Positions 9,363 through 18,588 of a stretch of DNA of 33,690 nt are shown piece after piece. The notes under the pieces were generated by a model, which worked only from the letters and a program-made list of their open reading frames with translations, had not been told where the DNA came from and did not search any database. The DNA lies in the NCBI GenBank assembly GCA_032718475.1, contig JAUCBJ010008564.1, positions 1-33,690 on the forward strand. Reading direction: 5' to 3'. The stretch comes from Nemertoderma westbladi. Lineage: Eukaryota; Xenacoelomorpha; Nemertodermatida; Nemertodermatidae. The number at the start of each line of letters is the position of its first letter. Within the stretch, counting starts at the first letter, position 1. Made by a program: the position numbers and the translations under genes.

Positions 9363-10657
9363 GACGTAGCGTTATCGCTGCTCCAGGGCGCTGTAGGCTG
9401 AATCTCCTCAGATTCTAAGCATATTGGTTCATCTTCCAATTGCATAGCTGAGATAGGTGCGGCTGTCTCCGCAAGCGAACCCACTGTCTGAACTTTCACG
9501 ACAGAATAACCTGTGGGTATTCGAGGTCTTTGTATAACAGATGAATGTAAGTTCTGTATACAAACGTCCTTGAAAAGGGCGAATCCCGCGCTGTCTAACT
9601 TCTCCGCAACTGAGTCTCTTAGGCTGAGTTTGGTCAGAGCGCGGTCCTTGAACTGACTATCAACGTTATGGAACGGAGTCAGAAAGCGCCTGAAACATTC
9701 GAAGCGGATGAATTTATTGTGTTCATCTAGCTTGGCGAGTTTGGTTCCAAGTATTAAGGGATGGGCGCGTATGGTACGACTGCACACATCGGCTAGCCAA
9801 CCGGCAAGTGCGGCGTTTTCAAAGATCGTGTATATAGCTAAGGAGGGACGAAGTGGAACACTCATAAAGCTATACACGGCGCCAGGTGCGGTCAATGGTC
9901 CGTCAAAGTATAATCGAGAATAATGATCTCCATATACTTGTTGGTAATTGATAGGATTTCCAACCTTGAAATTCCATCCGTATTCTTGAAAGGCAAGATG
10001 TCCTATGGAGGTTCGTTGTACTTTAGTAATGCCGCTGGGTGTATTTGCATACATAGTGCGGAAGAAACCTCGGCCTTCTGCCCAGGGAGCAATCAGCTGA
10101 GTATCGACGAAAGGGTATGGAATGTTCTCCATGTTCCGAAAGTCGTTTTGGAGATCTCCATAAACAGCTGAGCCGATTTTAAGGATTCTTTCGTTAAACA
10201 ACATCTCGAGCACGGGCTGGGGTAACATCGATCCATCGATATCCATGGCCGGTTTGCGCTCGGTGTCGATGACATAACGCTGCGCGAGTTTGAATTGTCC
10301 ATGTCGGAGTTTCTTTTGTATTTCGGTAAGGGTCTCAAAAGAATAATCAATCACATCGGAACACGCTCGAGTGAATATGTGGGTAGAACCAGCTAGTCCT
10401 CGTATATGTATCATGCGTGTAGTTCCCAGTTCTCCAACTGGAACGCTACCTTCGTTATCGTAAGTGACAACTCCATACATCTCGATAACGTTAAGAGTCT
10501 CATTCCACTCTTTAGTGGCGTTTTCTAGAGTCATTCCCACTGGATGCCACAAGGTAGTGCATTCGCTAGCATTAGGTAGATCTCTATACTTTAAATATTG
10601 TGTAGTATATGTTTCTACATCTCCATATCGTTGTATTCTTTCCTCTTCGAATAACAC
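9206..10657 (-). CDS. ORF3, third part: DEDD 3'-5' exonuclease-like domain
   Basis: Residues ~60-280 resemble an RNase D/WRN-type DEDD exonuclease. VVTYDNEGSV (D67, E69) fits motif I (DxE), followed by RMIHIRGLAGSTHIF as the expected beta strands. LEMLFNERILKIGSAVYGDL (K160, D168) fits motif II (the K-hG...D pattern), then PFVDTQLIA. A W and PLTAPGAVYSFM...SLAIYTIF follow where motif III (YxxxD) is expected, but the final Asp is not evident there. The domain could therefore be inactive or my alignment could be wrong. GTG is the first codon at 10657, and the frame is open upstream to about 10745, where it overlaps the end of the preceding piece one frame away. The last part (from about 9370 downward) overlaps the zinc-knuckle piece in another frame. 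The exonuclease reading is inference from motif spacing. Confidence 0.55.
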   Translation of the reverse strand: MLFEEERIQRYGDVETYTTQYLKYRDLPNASECTTLWHPVGMTLENATKEWNETLNVIEMYGVVTYDNEGSVPVGELGTTRMIHIRGLAGSTHIFTRACSDVIDYSFETLTEIQKKLRHGQFKLAQRYVIDTERKPAMDIDGSMLPQPVLEMLFNERILKIGSAVYGDLQNDFRNMENIPYPFVDTQLIAPWAEGRGFFRTMYANTPSGITKVQRTSIGHLAFQEYGWNFKVGNPINYQQVYGDHYSRLYFDGPLTAPGAVYSFMSVPLRPSLAIYTIFENAALAGWLADVCSRTIRAHPLILGTKLAKLDEHNKFIRFECFRRFLTPFHNVDSQFKDRALTKLSLRDSVAEKLDSAGFALFKDVCIQNLHSSVIQRPRIPTGYSVVKVQTVGSLAETAAPISAMQLEDEPICLESEEIQPTAPWSSDNATSWNGIKVHNVSPHTIIGTPTMFLENVADYAHREIISPLWTQTYPAPISTNNR

Positions 10658-10728
10658 GTCGAGATTCCAGTGTACTAATCGAGTTTTGATGAATCCATCA
10701 AGATTATACGGAGGTATTGTCTCTTTCT

Positions 10729-11958
10729 CTATTCTGGAAACATTATAGGGTTTTCGAAAGAGTTTACTTTCACTAACTGATCCAGATGTTTCTGCAGTTG
10801 TTCGAGTTCAACAAGATCGAGAGGATTTATTAGTGGTAGAAACCTCAGACTATGTGTAGGATCTTCCGGTTTTACCATGTAATATTGCGTTAGATTGACA
10901 TAATAAGGGTGATCTTTGATCCCATAAAACGAGTTCGGTAATGGTCTAGCGCATATGTTAACCTCGTGTACCATACGACGGACAAGATCTGCTCTATTGT
11001 CCGGAGGTTCAACGAGTATACCATCAACACGAGCGGCCTCGATTGGCGGACGTTGCAACATGGGAGCGTCAGCGATAAGTCGAGATCTTAGGTTGATATC
11101 AACCGGTTGAGGCTGTGCCGTGGCGAAGAGTTTGTCTCCGAAATGGGGAACCATCGAAGGATGGATGATGGTTTTAGAATAGAGATCCGTCATAAGGATT
11201 TGAGCTTCTGGCTGGGCTAAAGCTGCTTCTTCTCTCTCACCCATTTCTATGTGTTTCTCCTCGAGCTGATTTTCCTCCGCTTGTTGTTGTAAACGCTCGT
11301 CTAGGAACTCTTGTAGAGAATAGGTTCGTCCACGTTCGATGTCTTCCTCGAGATTCTGGATTTCTCTATCGAACTGGGGTAAAGCTAATTCTTTCACCGC
11401 TTGGACTTGTTGCTGCAATTTGTGTTTCTCTAAACAATCGTAAGTTCCTTTTCCGATCTTCTGCCGAATAGCGTCTAACGCGTTTCGTACAACGCTCTCT
11501 TCGACTTCGGTAACGGGTTGTATCGGGGTTAAACCAGGACGGTTGTACGGGTTGAATGGCGATATTAGATGACCGCGTCCCAATCCGGCTAGATAGGATG
11601 TGCGAATATCTAGCGAGCCCACTACCGGAGTGCCACCGATTAATTGTTCGGGTAACACAAGATCTTTAAATAGTGAGTACAGTTCAGGGGGATCCGTTAT
11701 ACTATTAGGATCGAGTGTTTGAGGTCTCACCAATGAATGAGGAGGTCTGACCGAGTATTCCGGAACTCTGATCATTGGTTTATTTAAGGATTGTTTGAGT
11801 CGAGCGAGCGTAGGTGATACGTCGAACAGGTTTCGCTCGAAACTCCCATAAGTATATCGTGTAAAACTGTGTTTAGCGCAACGTCTCCGCGGATGTTTAT
11901 GTCTTTCCGTTTGCTGATTGGGTCTAGGGCATTCGTCGCAGTAATACCAAAGACGCAC
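10729..11958 (-). CDS. ORF3, second part: Cys/His cluster and coiled coil
   Basis: This unrecognised protein segment opens with CDEC (C7, C10) followed by an HKHPRRRC-type basic group. It is one frame away from a preceding piece that ends with a CRTC cluster. Read across the break, these make a spaced C-x2-C...C-x2-C metal site, which suggests one protein with a lost base near 11950. Residues ~175-245 are Gln/Glu-rich with heptad-like spacing (a probable coiled coil). The C-terminal third has short aromatic motifs (NSFYGIKDHPYYVNL) and no known domain. GTG is the first codon at 11958. Confidence 0.55.
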   Translation of the reverse strand: MRLWYYCDECPRPNQQTERHKHPRRRCAKHSFTRYTYGSFERNLFDVSPTLARLKQSLNKPMIRVPEYSVRPPHSLVRPQTLDPNSITDPPELYSLFKDLVLPEQLIGGTPVVGSLDIRTSYLAGLGRGHLISPFNPYNRPGLTPIQPVTEVEESVVRNALDAIRQKIGKGTYDCLEKHKLQQQVQAVKELALPQFDREIQNLEEDIERGRTYSLQEFLDERLQQQAEENQLEEKHIEMGEREEAALAQPEAQILMTDLYSKTIIHPSMVPHFGDKLFATAQPQPVDINLRSRLIADAPMLQRPPIEAARVDGILVEPPDNRADLVRRMVHEVNICARPLPNSFYGIKDHPYYVNLTQYYMVKPEDPTHSLRFLPLINPLDLVELEQLQKHLDQLVKVNSFENPIMFPE

Positions 11959-12605
11959 GTCCTGCAGGGAAACGCGGGTGATCGTTCTCCAGTTTTACAA
12001 TATTCCTCCATCTGTTCGAAGCTATCTGGGACGACAGGTAGCGGTCGATCGGCGGTAAGATACATCATAGTGAAATAGAGCCGTTTGAGTTCTATCATAG
12101 GGTCATGATGTATACCTTGAGGATATCGAGTTTCTAGATTTTGTTGACTGGCAATATTGAGATATGTTTCTCTCAGGAATTCCAGATAATCGTTGAAGTC
12201 GCTGCGTTTATCCGGCTCTTCAACGTCTTCTCTTTCGAGTCGGTTCCGAATAGAATTCTCGTGTTCTATTCTCGGTTTATCGTTCCGACTCCGCTGGGTA
12301 TGGTATTTAAATAAAACCATTTCCCTTTCGGTGTCTACATCGTCCGTATCGTGTAAATCGATAGGATGGCCAGTAGTTAAGAAGTCCATATACGTACCAT
12401 TACAATGTGTATAGCGAGCGGTGAATTTTCTATAGTCCAATTCACGCGTAAGTTGCTCCTGGGACATTGGCGGTTCGATATAACGACCATTGTCCTCCGT
12501 AGTAGTTGGACTAGCGTCGCCGCGTATCAAGCTATCAACAAACGCTTGTAAAGGTAGAGTATATCGCTCCCTAATACCAAGATCATCTTCTATCATCTCA
12601 GTCAT
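11784..12605 (-). CDS. ORF3, N-terminal part, unknown
   Basis: The first piece of the env-position ORF starts at an ATG at 12605 (MTEMIEDDLG) after a long spacer that follows integrase. It is acidic and charged, has no signal peptide or membrane segment, and matches no family I recognise. The native frame probably runs only to about residue 217 (the CRTC at C214/C217) and then shifts one base into the next piece. The last ~55 residues here would then be out of frame. The absence of a signal peptide argues against an envelope glycoprotein. Confidence 0.55.
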   Translation of the reverse strand: MTEMIEDDLGIRERYTLPLQAFVDSLIRGDASPTTTEDNGRYIEPPMSQEQLTRELDYRKFTARYTHCNGTYMDFLTTGHPIDLHDTDDVDTEREMVLFKYHTQRSRNDKPRIEHENSIRNRLEREDVEEPDKRSDFNDYLEFLRETYLNIASQQNLETRYPQGIHHDPMIELKRLYFTMMYLTADRPLPVVPDSFEQMEEYCKTGERSPAFPCRTCVFGITATNALDPISKRKDINIRGDVALNTVLHDILMGVSSETCSTYHLRSLDSNNP

Positions 12606-13425
12606 AGCTGCTATATGAGTTTATTAATATTATAATGAGTTTATAATTAGGCTAGCGGGCATCGCTGCCTACCCCTCTCGGCCCCCGGACAGTGCAAGAT
12701 CCTCAGCGCCGATGTACCGTCGTCGCTGTGTTTTTCGCCAACGTAGTAGCTACACAACGACAACGATAACTGGCACAAGTCACTCCACTGTCCGTCCCAA
12801 AGGCTTAGATTTACTTCAGGTTCTTACGGCAGAGTTAGGGCTACTTTCACAATTGCGACTCGCTACTGTAAACACACTTTAGTAGTAACATTCACCTATA
12901 AACGCACAAATTCCACACAACTGTCACAAATTGTTCACATTCGGGCCATTTGTCCGTTAGTCAGTGCCTTCCAGAATGCCACGTTATTATTATGTATCCT
13001 TGGATACTAGCAGTGTGCTATTTATTCCCTATGCTATTCAATGGGGCAAGCTTTCTATTGTTCTTTTAACTCACTTCTAATTCTAGCGTGGTTGTTGCTA
13101 TGGTGACATTATGGAAAGCTAGCAGTAGAATTAGGGTAATTCTCATGCATACAGATCTGGGATGCTATTTAATAGTAATTCTTTAATTGTCAATATCCCC
13201 TTTATACATGATTTTATGAATTTTATCGGCTATTGACTATATATTGGAGATTCTCGCACACTAATACACTTAATAGGGTGAATCTCCGCTCCCATGATCT
13301 ATTAATTAATGGAATTTTGGGAATGTTATAAATTGTATAAAATGACAATTTATCAAATTCATTAAAAGAGATGAATTAGAATTTATTCCCGTAAATTTTA
13401 TTATTTAATATTAAATAGACACAAT

Positions 13426-13526
13426 TTTATTCCAGAGCATGTCTGGGGACTAGGATCCTGAATTCTAGGAAATTTGTCCTTTTAAGAGTATCGGTAAGTG
13501 CTACGATATCTTAATAGACTAGAATT
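13426..13526. repeat. Direct repeat copy 1 in spacer
   Basis: This matches 13656-13754 with several differences. It starts TTTATTCCAGA..TGTCTGGGGAC, has TATCGGTRRGTGCYRCGATATCTTAAT in the middle and ends GACTAGAATT. Both copies include CCAGA-5 nt-TCTGG, a small stem-loop (13432-13446 here), with the loop sequence changed but the stem kept. Confidence 0.8.
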
Positions 13527-13655
13527 TTAAAGGATCTAAATTTTACAGATTTTAATTTATAGATTTTCTAGAGTTAACTTGTAAGTAGTTACTCTATGGT
13601 ATCTGTTTGACAGATTTTATAAATATTAATAGATAATATTTAAGATGGGCACCGG

Positions 13656-13754
13656 TTTATTCCAGAACTTGTCTGGGGACGTTAACCACTGATTCTAGAA
13701 TTTTGTCTTTCAAGTATATCGGTGGGTGCCGCGATATCTTAATCGACTAGAATT
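13656..13754. repeat. Direct repeat copy 2 in spacer
   Basis: This is the second copy of the repeat at 13426-13526, displaced by about 230 bp. The 5' stem (CCAGA/TCTGG) and the GATATC-containing core are conserved, while the region between them has diverged by substitutions and small indels. Confidence 0.8.
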
Positions 13755-14299
13755 ACAGATGGTCAAAGGGTTTAACAGATTTATTTTGCGTTGTATGCTA
13801 CTGTTAAAGGGACATCACGCTATATGTATTATTTAATATACGGTATGAGAGCAATATCGCAAGAAGCAATGTCAGTGAGAAGAGGCAAGTCGTTTCCAAG
13901 GTCTACCCAGAGCTTGGTTTAGCCGAGACACGAGGATCTGAATTTTGCATTCCTAATTCTCTACTTACCAATAATACTTGAATATAGTAGGAGCTTTATT
14001 GTACTTTAATATGTACGGATATTTCATCTTACTGTAGTCACGTATTTATAATGTAATACGGACAGTAAGGAAAGAGAAAAGAAATTATTTCTCGCCGTCG
14101 CACTAAATATATAATATATAAGTAATTAAGTAATAAGACTAATATATATTGCACTAATCTACTAGATAATTGCTAAAATGACATTCTACTAAATAAAATT
14201 AAAGAAAACGATTATAATAAAATTACATAATAATACGTACCTAAATATAAAATAATAAGAATATAAAATAATATAGTCACACACCCACTCCAGCCGTTG

Positions 14300-15226
14300 T
14301 TACGTTGGGGAGTCCCTAGATGTTTGCTGGATTAGGGAGGTGGTCGTGGGAAGAGTATCTTGCCTTCCATAGTTTCCGGAGAGTTCTCGGTCTCTTTCCA
14401 GTAAACATAAACGACCAACTGGGCGATTGAGCTGCTGTGTCTCGAAGACAATTCCCGGTTTATTAAAGTTACGTCGCATGACGACGAGTTCTACCGATCG
14501 CACCAAACCATCATCCGAGATGTGAGTCTCGATGATACGACCTGTCTGCCACCGCTTACGTGGAAGATCTGAATCCACAATAAGGACCCTGTCTCCAGCG
14601 CTGACGTTTTCTTGCTGCGCAAACCACTTAGTTCGAAGTTGTAGCGTGGGCAGATAATGTTTTTCGAAATGGTCAGCGAAACGACGGGATAACAACTGCA
14701 TAAGTTGCCAAGTTTGCCGGCAGTATTCGTCTCCGTCTGTGATTTCCGAGCGTGGGAGCATGGGTACAGGTTTCTTCAGTAGGAAGTGCGCGGGTGTTAG
14801 CGCTTCCAGGGAATCGGGACTCGAGGAGACTGGCATAAGCGGTCTCTCGTTGAGATAGGCGGCAATTTCCTCCATTAACGTCCGCAAAAGTTCGTCGGTG
14901 AGATACGCGCGGCACGGCACTATGAAGTGAAATGCGGTCTTCACGCTCCTGATTAATCTCTCCCAACTTCCTCCCCACCAAGGGGCGTTGGCGGCGTTGA
15001 AGGTCCAGCTAGACGCTGTTACCCTTAGCTGATCGTCCACCTGTCTTTGGTTCCAATCTTTGACGTAAGCTTTGATTTCATTGTTGGCACCAATGAAGTT
15101 CGTTCCCTTATCAGATCTCATCGTGTTACTAGTTCCAAAGCGAGCGATCTGTCGTCGTAAGCTCAATAGGAAGCTGTTGGTAGATAAATCGTTCACCATA
15201 TCGAGATGGATAGCTCTACAAGTCAT
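14300..15226 (-). CDS. BEL/Pao integrase, catalytic core (second half) and C-terminal domain
   Basis: Integrase inserts the retrotransposon cDNA into the genome. This piece holds the second and third acidic residues of the DDE triad: MRSDKGTNF (D39) and WWGGSWERLIRSVK (E89), exactly the BEL/Pao spacing and wording. The C-terminal half has the DUF5641-type end (RKRWQTGRIIETHISDDGLVR...LNRPVGRLCLLE). It is in the same frame as the preceding piece, separated only by a TAG at 15245-15247 and open sequence between, so the ATG at 15226 is internal. With that TAG the integrase core is cut between its first and second catalytic Asp. Confidence 0.9.
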   Translation of the reverse strand: MTCRAIHLDMVNDLSTNSFLLSLRRQIARFGTSNTMRSDKGTNFIGANNEIKAYVKDWNQRQVDDQLRVTASSWTFNAANAPWWGGSWERLIRSVKTAFHFIVPCRAYLTDELLRTLMEEIAAYLNERPLMPVSSSPDSLEALTPAHFLLKKPVPMLPRSEITDGDEYCRQTWQLMQLLSRRFADHFEKHYLPTLQLRTKWFAQQENVSAGDRVLIVDSDLPRKRWQTGRIIETHISDDGLVRSVELVVMRRNFNKPGIVFETQQLNRPVGRLCLLERDRELSGNYGRQDTLPTTTSLIQQTSRDSPT

Positions 15227-15244
15227 ACAAACAAAGATGACACA

Positions 15245-16105
15245 CTATCTCTTGACTATAGTCCTAGCACGATATACTTCAATAGGGCCAAATAAATCTA
15301 CACCGGTATTAGTAAAGGGTGGTTCATAGAAGCTTACTCGTTCCCTAGGTAATTCTGCCTCTCGCTGTGTTAAAGGCCTACTGAATGCTTTCCTACAGGG
15401 TATGCAGTTCCTAAGAACTTGGTTCAGAGCTCTACGGGGTTTATAAAAATAATAGCGAGTTCGAATTTCGCTAAGAACTCGTTCTCTACCAGCATGATAA
15501 AGTTTGCTGTGAACATCTACAATCATCTTGATTTGTATTTCAAGATTTCTAATGAGTATGGGAAACTTGGTGTCAAAAGATAATGGAGCATTAGTTAATC
15601 TTCCTCCAACACGTATCAACCCATCTATCATTGTGCTAGAGAAACGATCCCTTAAGCGCATCTGTGGATTTCTCAACAACAGGAAATACTTATCGGAATC
15701 CTCATAGCATTGCAGGAGTCTCAGCATCTGCTTGTTGGTTTCTTCATGCTCCTGATAACTGATCTTCTCCTTCAGAAACCTGTCGGATATCTTATATTTG
15801 GGAAGATCTTTAACAACATGGACCTGCACAAATGTCAGTGGAGCGGTATCACTATTGGTCTTCGTCCTGGAGTAGTGATGATGAAAACATCGCTTTAAAT
15901 ATGTAACGGCCTTACAGAGCCGATTCCAGGAACTGTAATGATATATCGCTCTCTGCAGGAGAGGTGAGAGTCCTTGCGAGACGTCTGGTATTCCAGATTT
16001 CCAATCCCTCTCTCTGATGATTTCCACAACAGACTTATTTGTGGCTGTGGGTTTCGGATCCAAAGCGTCGTCTCCGGAAGTGTGTAGTACAGACAGATCT
16101 ACCAC
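15245..16105 (-). CDS. BEL/Pao integrase, zinc-binding domain and start of core
   Basis: This contains the HHCC zinc-binding domain of integrase: VDVHSKLYHAG (H199, H204) and NCIPC (C234, C237). The first catalytic Asp follows in FTNTGVDLFGPIEV (D270). The frame ends at TAG (15245-15247), but the same frame continues directly into the rest of the core. Upstream it is open through 16312 in the same frame as the RT/RNase H piece, including a family-typical NPADIASRG motif. The first codon at 16105 (GTG) is therefore not a real start. All pol pieces from 18586 to 14300 form one reading frame with two stops. Confidence 0.9.
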   Translation of the reverse strand: MVDLSVLHTSGDDALDPKPTATNKSVVEIIRERDWKSGIPDVSQGLSPLLQRAIYHYSSWNRLCKAVTYLKRCFHHHYSRTKTNSDTAPLTFVQVHVVKDLPKYKISDRFLKEKISYQEHEETNKQMLRLLQCYEDSDKYFLLLRNPQMRLRDRFSSTMIDGLIRVGGRLTNAPLSFDTKFPILIRNLEIQIKMIVDVHSKLYHAGRERVLSEIRTRYYFYKPRRALNQVLRNCIPCRKAFSRPLTQREAELPRERVSFYEPPFTNTGVDLFGPIEVYRARTIVKR

Positions 16106-16312
16106 GGGTTTAAATAACTTCGATTTACTCGCCCGAGTTTTAGGTTTGACTTTCTCCGCTCCCTTGGCCTGTCTAATCTCTGCCGTAGTAAGATGAGGAG
16201 GCCATTCATCCTCTTCTTTGCTTAGGAAGTCGGGTCCACCTAACCAGTCTGGAGTATCTATCAGTTCTTGTGGAGTTGCTCCCCTGGAGGCGATGTCTGC
16301 TGGATTAATCGT

Positions 16313-18586
16313 TCAGGGGCAATGTCTCCATTGATCCATCTTCGTGCGACTAAGTATAATGGCTACTCTTTTGGTAACGAAGACGCTGAACTGACAGACT
16401 TCATTGGTTATATACTCCAACACGAGTAAAGCATCGGTCCAATAGACAGTTTTCTCCAGTGGATAGTCGATCTGTTCTGTTACATTCCGGCCTATGGCTG
16501 TAGCGTATAGAGCCGCTTTTAACTCCGCTCGAGGAACTTTCAACTTGTTGTTTATCAATGCCTTAGAGGTAACCAAGGCGACTTTGATTCCATCCGGAGT
16601 TTTCACTCTCAGGTAGACTACTATACCTATTCCCATATCGCTGGCGTCTCCAAACACATGGAGTTGATAGGAATACGTAGGGAGAACATGACCAAAATAT
16701 GAACGGGAAATTATAAAGTTCTCGATGGCTGGTAGAGAATCTTCCCATTTCATCCACTTGTTTAATAATTCCCCCTTAAGTGGATCGTCCCATGAGTGGT
16801 TTTCAAGCCACATTTGTTGTACTAAACTCCGAGCAATCAATATAACTGGGCTAATAAATCCCAATGGATCGAAATAAGTGCTCAGGATACTTAAACAAAT
16901 CCGTTTAGTCCGAACTGGATTATCTCGCTGTTTTAGCTGGAAAAACAGGATATCTCTCTCTGTGTCCCATTTCAAACCAAGTGTCTTGGTTTCTGGAAGA
17001 TCATCTTTGATTAGGTCTAGGTCTTTCGCTCCTCGATCTTCTACCGGGATCGATTCTAGAAACTCACGGGAGTTGCTGGTGAATTTAGTTAATCGAAATC
17101 CACCTCTTTTTAAGCACTCTACCGTTCCTTTGGCGACATCAATGGCTTCTTCCACAGATGGAAGGGACTTTAAATTGTCGTCCATGTATATATCCCGTTT
17201 GATGTTGTCGATCACCTCTTTTGAGAAGGCGTCCCGGTTGTCATCAGCAGTGGTGCGCACCACTGAGCAGGCGTTTGAAGGGCTTGAGATGATCCCAAAA
17301 GCCTGGATGGTCATCCAATACTCCACCGGTTTCTGGTTGAGGTCTCCTTCAGGCCACCACAGAAATCGTAGGCTGTCTCGATCCCTATCCAGCGCCTTGA
17401 CTTGTAAGAACATGCCTTCTATATCGGAGGCGAAAGCGATTGAATATTGTCGTAATCTTAAGAGTATTCCCAACAAGGATTGGAGTAAGTTGGGTCCTGG
17501 TAACAACTCGGAATTAAGGGATTGGCCCATGTAGAGGGCGGAGCCATCAAATACTACTCGTACCTCATGGGGTTTACCGGGTTTGGGAACGTAATGATGT
17601 GTTAAATAGTACGTTCTTTCAGTTAGGGGTGTTCCTTCCGGTACTCGCTCCGCATATCCCTTGTTAATAAAATTCTTCAACTGAGTCTGATACATTTCTT
17701 TAGCTGAAGCATTTGCTGTAAGGCGTCGATGTAGTTGAGCAATTCTTTTCTCCGCCAAGGGTCGGTTGTTTATGAATTTTGGTTCTCGCTTTCGGAATGG
17801 GAGACCGATTTCATATCTACCTTGATCTTTAAGAAAATGTGTAGTTGTCTCCTGGATCTGCTTGGCTCTTTCTTCTTCTACCGATAGGGCCTTATCGTAG
17901 GAATTGGGCTCTACAGCCTCTTGAGTAAAGAATCGTACGGCGTGTTCATCTCGAGTCTTCGCGTTATAGCGCTCGATTATGTCATTCAGTTCGTCGTTAT
18001 AGTCGACTTGTCCTGATGGACGAATGACTTGACATAGGTTCCCTTGGTTTTGCCAAGTCTTATTTTCCGTAAGGATATCGATGGTATTCTCCTCGTCAAA
18101 GAGTTGGTGGATATCGTCATTATCTGAGGAGTATGGTGTTCCCTCAGTTGGGTCGTCAACTTCACTGCTCTCTACTTCCCATTCACTTAATTGATATACC
18201 TGTTCCTTTGGTAATCTTTCCATGAGAGTTCTACGGGAAGGGCCAGTAAAGTACCAACCTACTCTAGTTCTTCCCGCATAGACTTGTAATGGTTGCGGTT
18301 GAGCAGGACGTTTCTCCAATGTCTCAAGCGCTTCATGCGCATTTTGGCCGATGAGTATTTGCACTCCACGGTAATCTGTGTTGAATCTAGGTATATTAAG
18401 CTGCTGGGTGGAATCGTCCTCATCCCAGTTATAAGGTTCTACTTGGCTGGTAGCGAAGTTCTTTATCGCCACCATTTTTACTGACCTTATACTATGTTCT
18501 CCTAGTTCATCCTGGGGGGTGGACAACGCACCTACATAATAATCCGCTATTACTATAGATTTCCAAACCTGCATAATTCCTGACAT
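16313..18586 (-). CDS. BEL/Pao pol: end of protease, reverse transcriptase and RNase H
   Basis: After the end of the aspartic protease domain (NTDYRGVQILIG...VGWYFTGPS), the reverse transcriptase follows with VRVVFDGSA, the catalytic ASDIEGMF (D388), SSPSNA and the YMDD box (residues 467-470). Then come the family motifs GGFRLTKFTSNSR and STYFDPLGFISP. RNase H has FGDAS (D647), PRAE (E688) and YWTD (D718). The piece ends at a TGA (16313-16315) directly before NPADIASRG, where BEL/Pao polymerases normally continue. It starts with ATG only 2 bases after the stop of the Gag-protease frame (TAA, AC, ATG), one frame away. Since the protease domain spans that break, an indel is more likely than a true start, though reinitiation cannot be excluded. 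Confidence 0.92.
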   Translation of the reverse strand: MSGIMQVWKSIVIADYYVGALSTPQDELGEHSIRSVKMVAIKNFATSQVEPYNWDEDDSTQQLNIPRFNTDYRGVQILIGQNAHEALETLEKRPAQPQPLQVYAGRTRVGWYFTGPSRRTLMERLPKEQVYQLSEWEVESSEVDDPTEGTPYSSDNDDIHQLFDEENTIDILTENKTWQNQGNLCQVIRPSGQVDYNDELNDIIERYNAKTRDEHAVRFFTQEAVEPNSYDKALSVEEERAKQIQETTTHFLKDQGRYEIGLPFRKREPKFINNRPLAEKRIAQLHRRLTANASAKEMYQTQLKNFINKGYAERVPEGTPLTERTYYLTHHYVPKPGKPHEVRVVFDGSALYMGQSLNSELLPGPNLLQSLLGILLRLRQYSIAFASDIEGMFLQVKALDRDRDSLRFLWWPEGDLNQKPVEYWMTIQAFGIISSPSNACSVVRTTADDNRDAFSKEVIDNIKRDIYMDDNLKSLPSVEEAIDVAKGTVECLKRGGFRLTKFTSNSREFLESIPVEDRGAKDLDLIKDDLPETKTLGLKWDTERDILFFQLKQRDNPVRTKRICLSILSTYFDPLGFISPVILIARSLVQQMWLENHSWDDPLKGELLNKWMKWEDSLPAIENFIISRSYFGHVLPTYSYQLHVFGDASDMGIGIVVYLRVKTPDGIKVALVTSKALINNKLKVPRAELKAALYATAIGRNVTEQIDYPLEKTVYWTDALLVLEYITNEVCQFSVFVTKRVAIILSRTKMDQWRHCP

Positions 18587-18588
18587 GT

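Larger units (their letters stand above)
12606..14299. other. Non-coding spacer between integrase and ORF3
   Basis: This is about 1.7 kb of mostly AT-rich DNA without a convincing ORF. The part next to ORF3 (about 12650-12960) is GC-richer and could hold a promoter or 5' leader for ORF3, but I see no clear TATA or splice signals. Two similar ~100-bp direct repeats lie at 13426-13526 and 13656-13754. Confidence 0.6.

Noticed and set aside
11784-12605. Envelope glycoprotein in the env position
   Set aside because: There is no signal peptide, furin-type site, fusion peptide or membrane anchor in any ORF3 piece.
16878-17534. Forward ORF of 218 codons
   Set aside because: It is antisense to the reverse transcriptase, which has all catalytic motifs.
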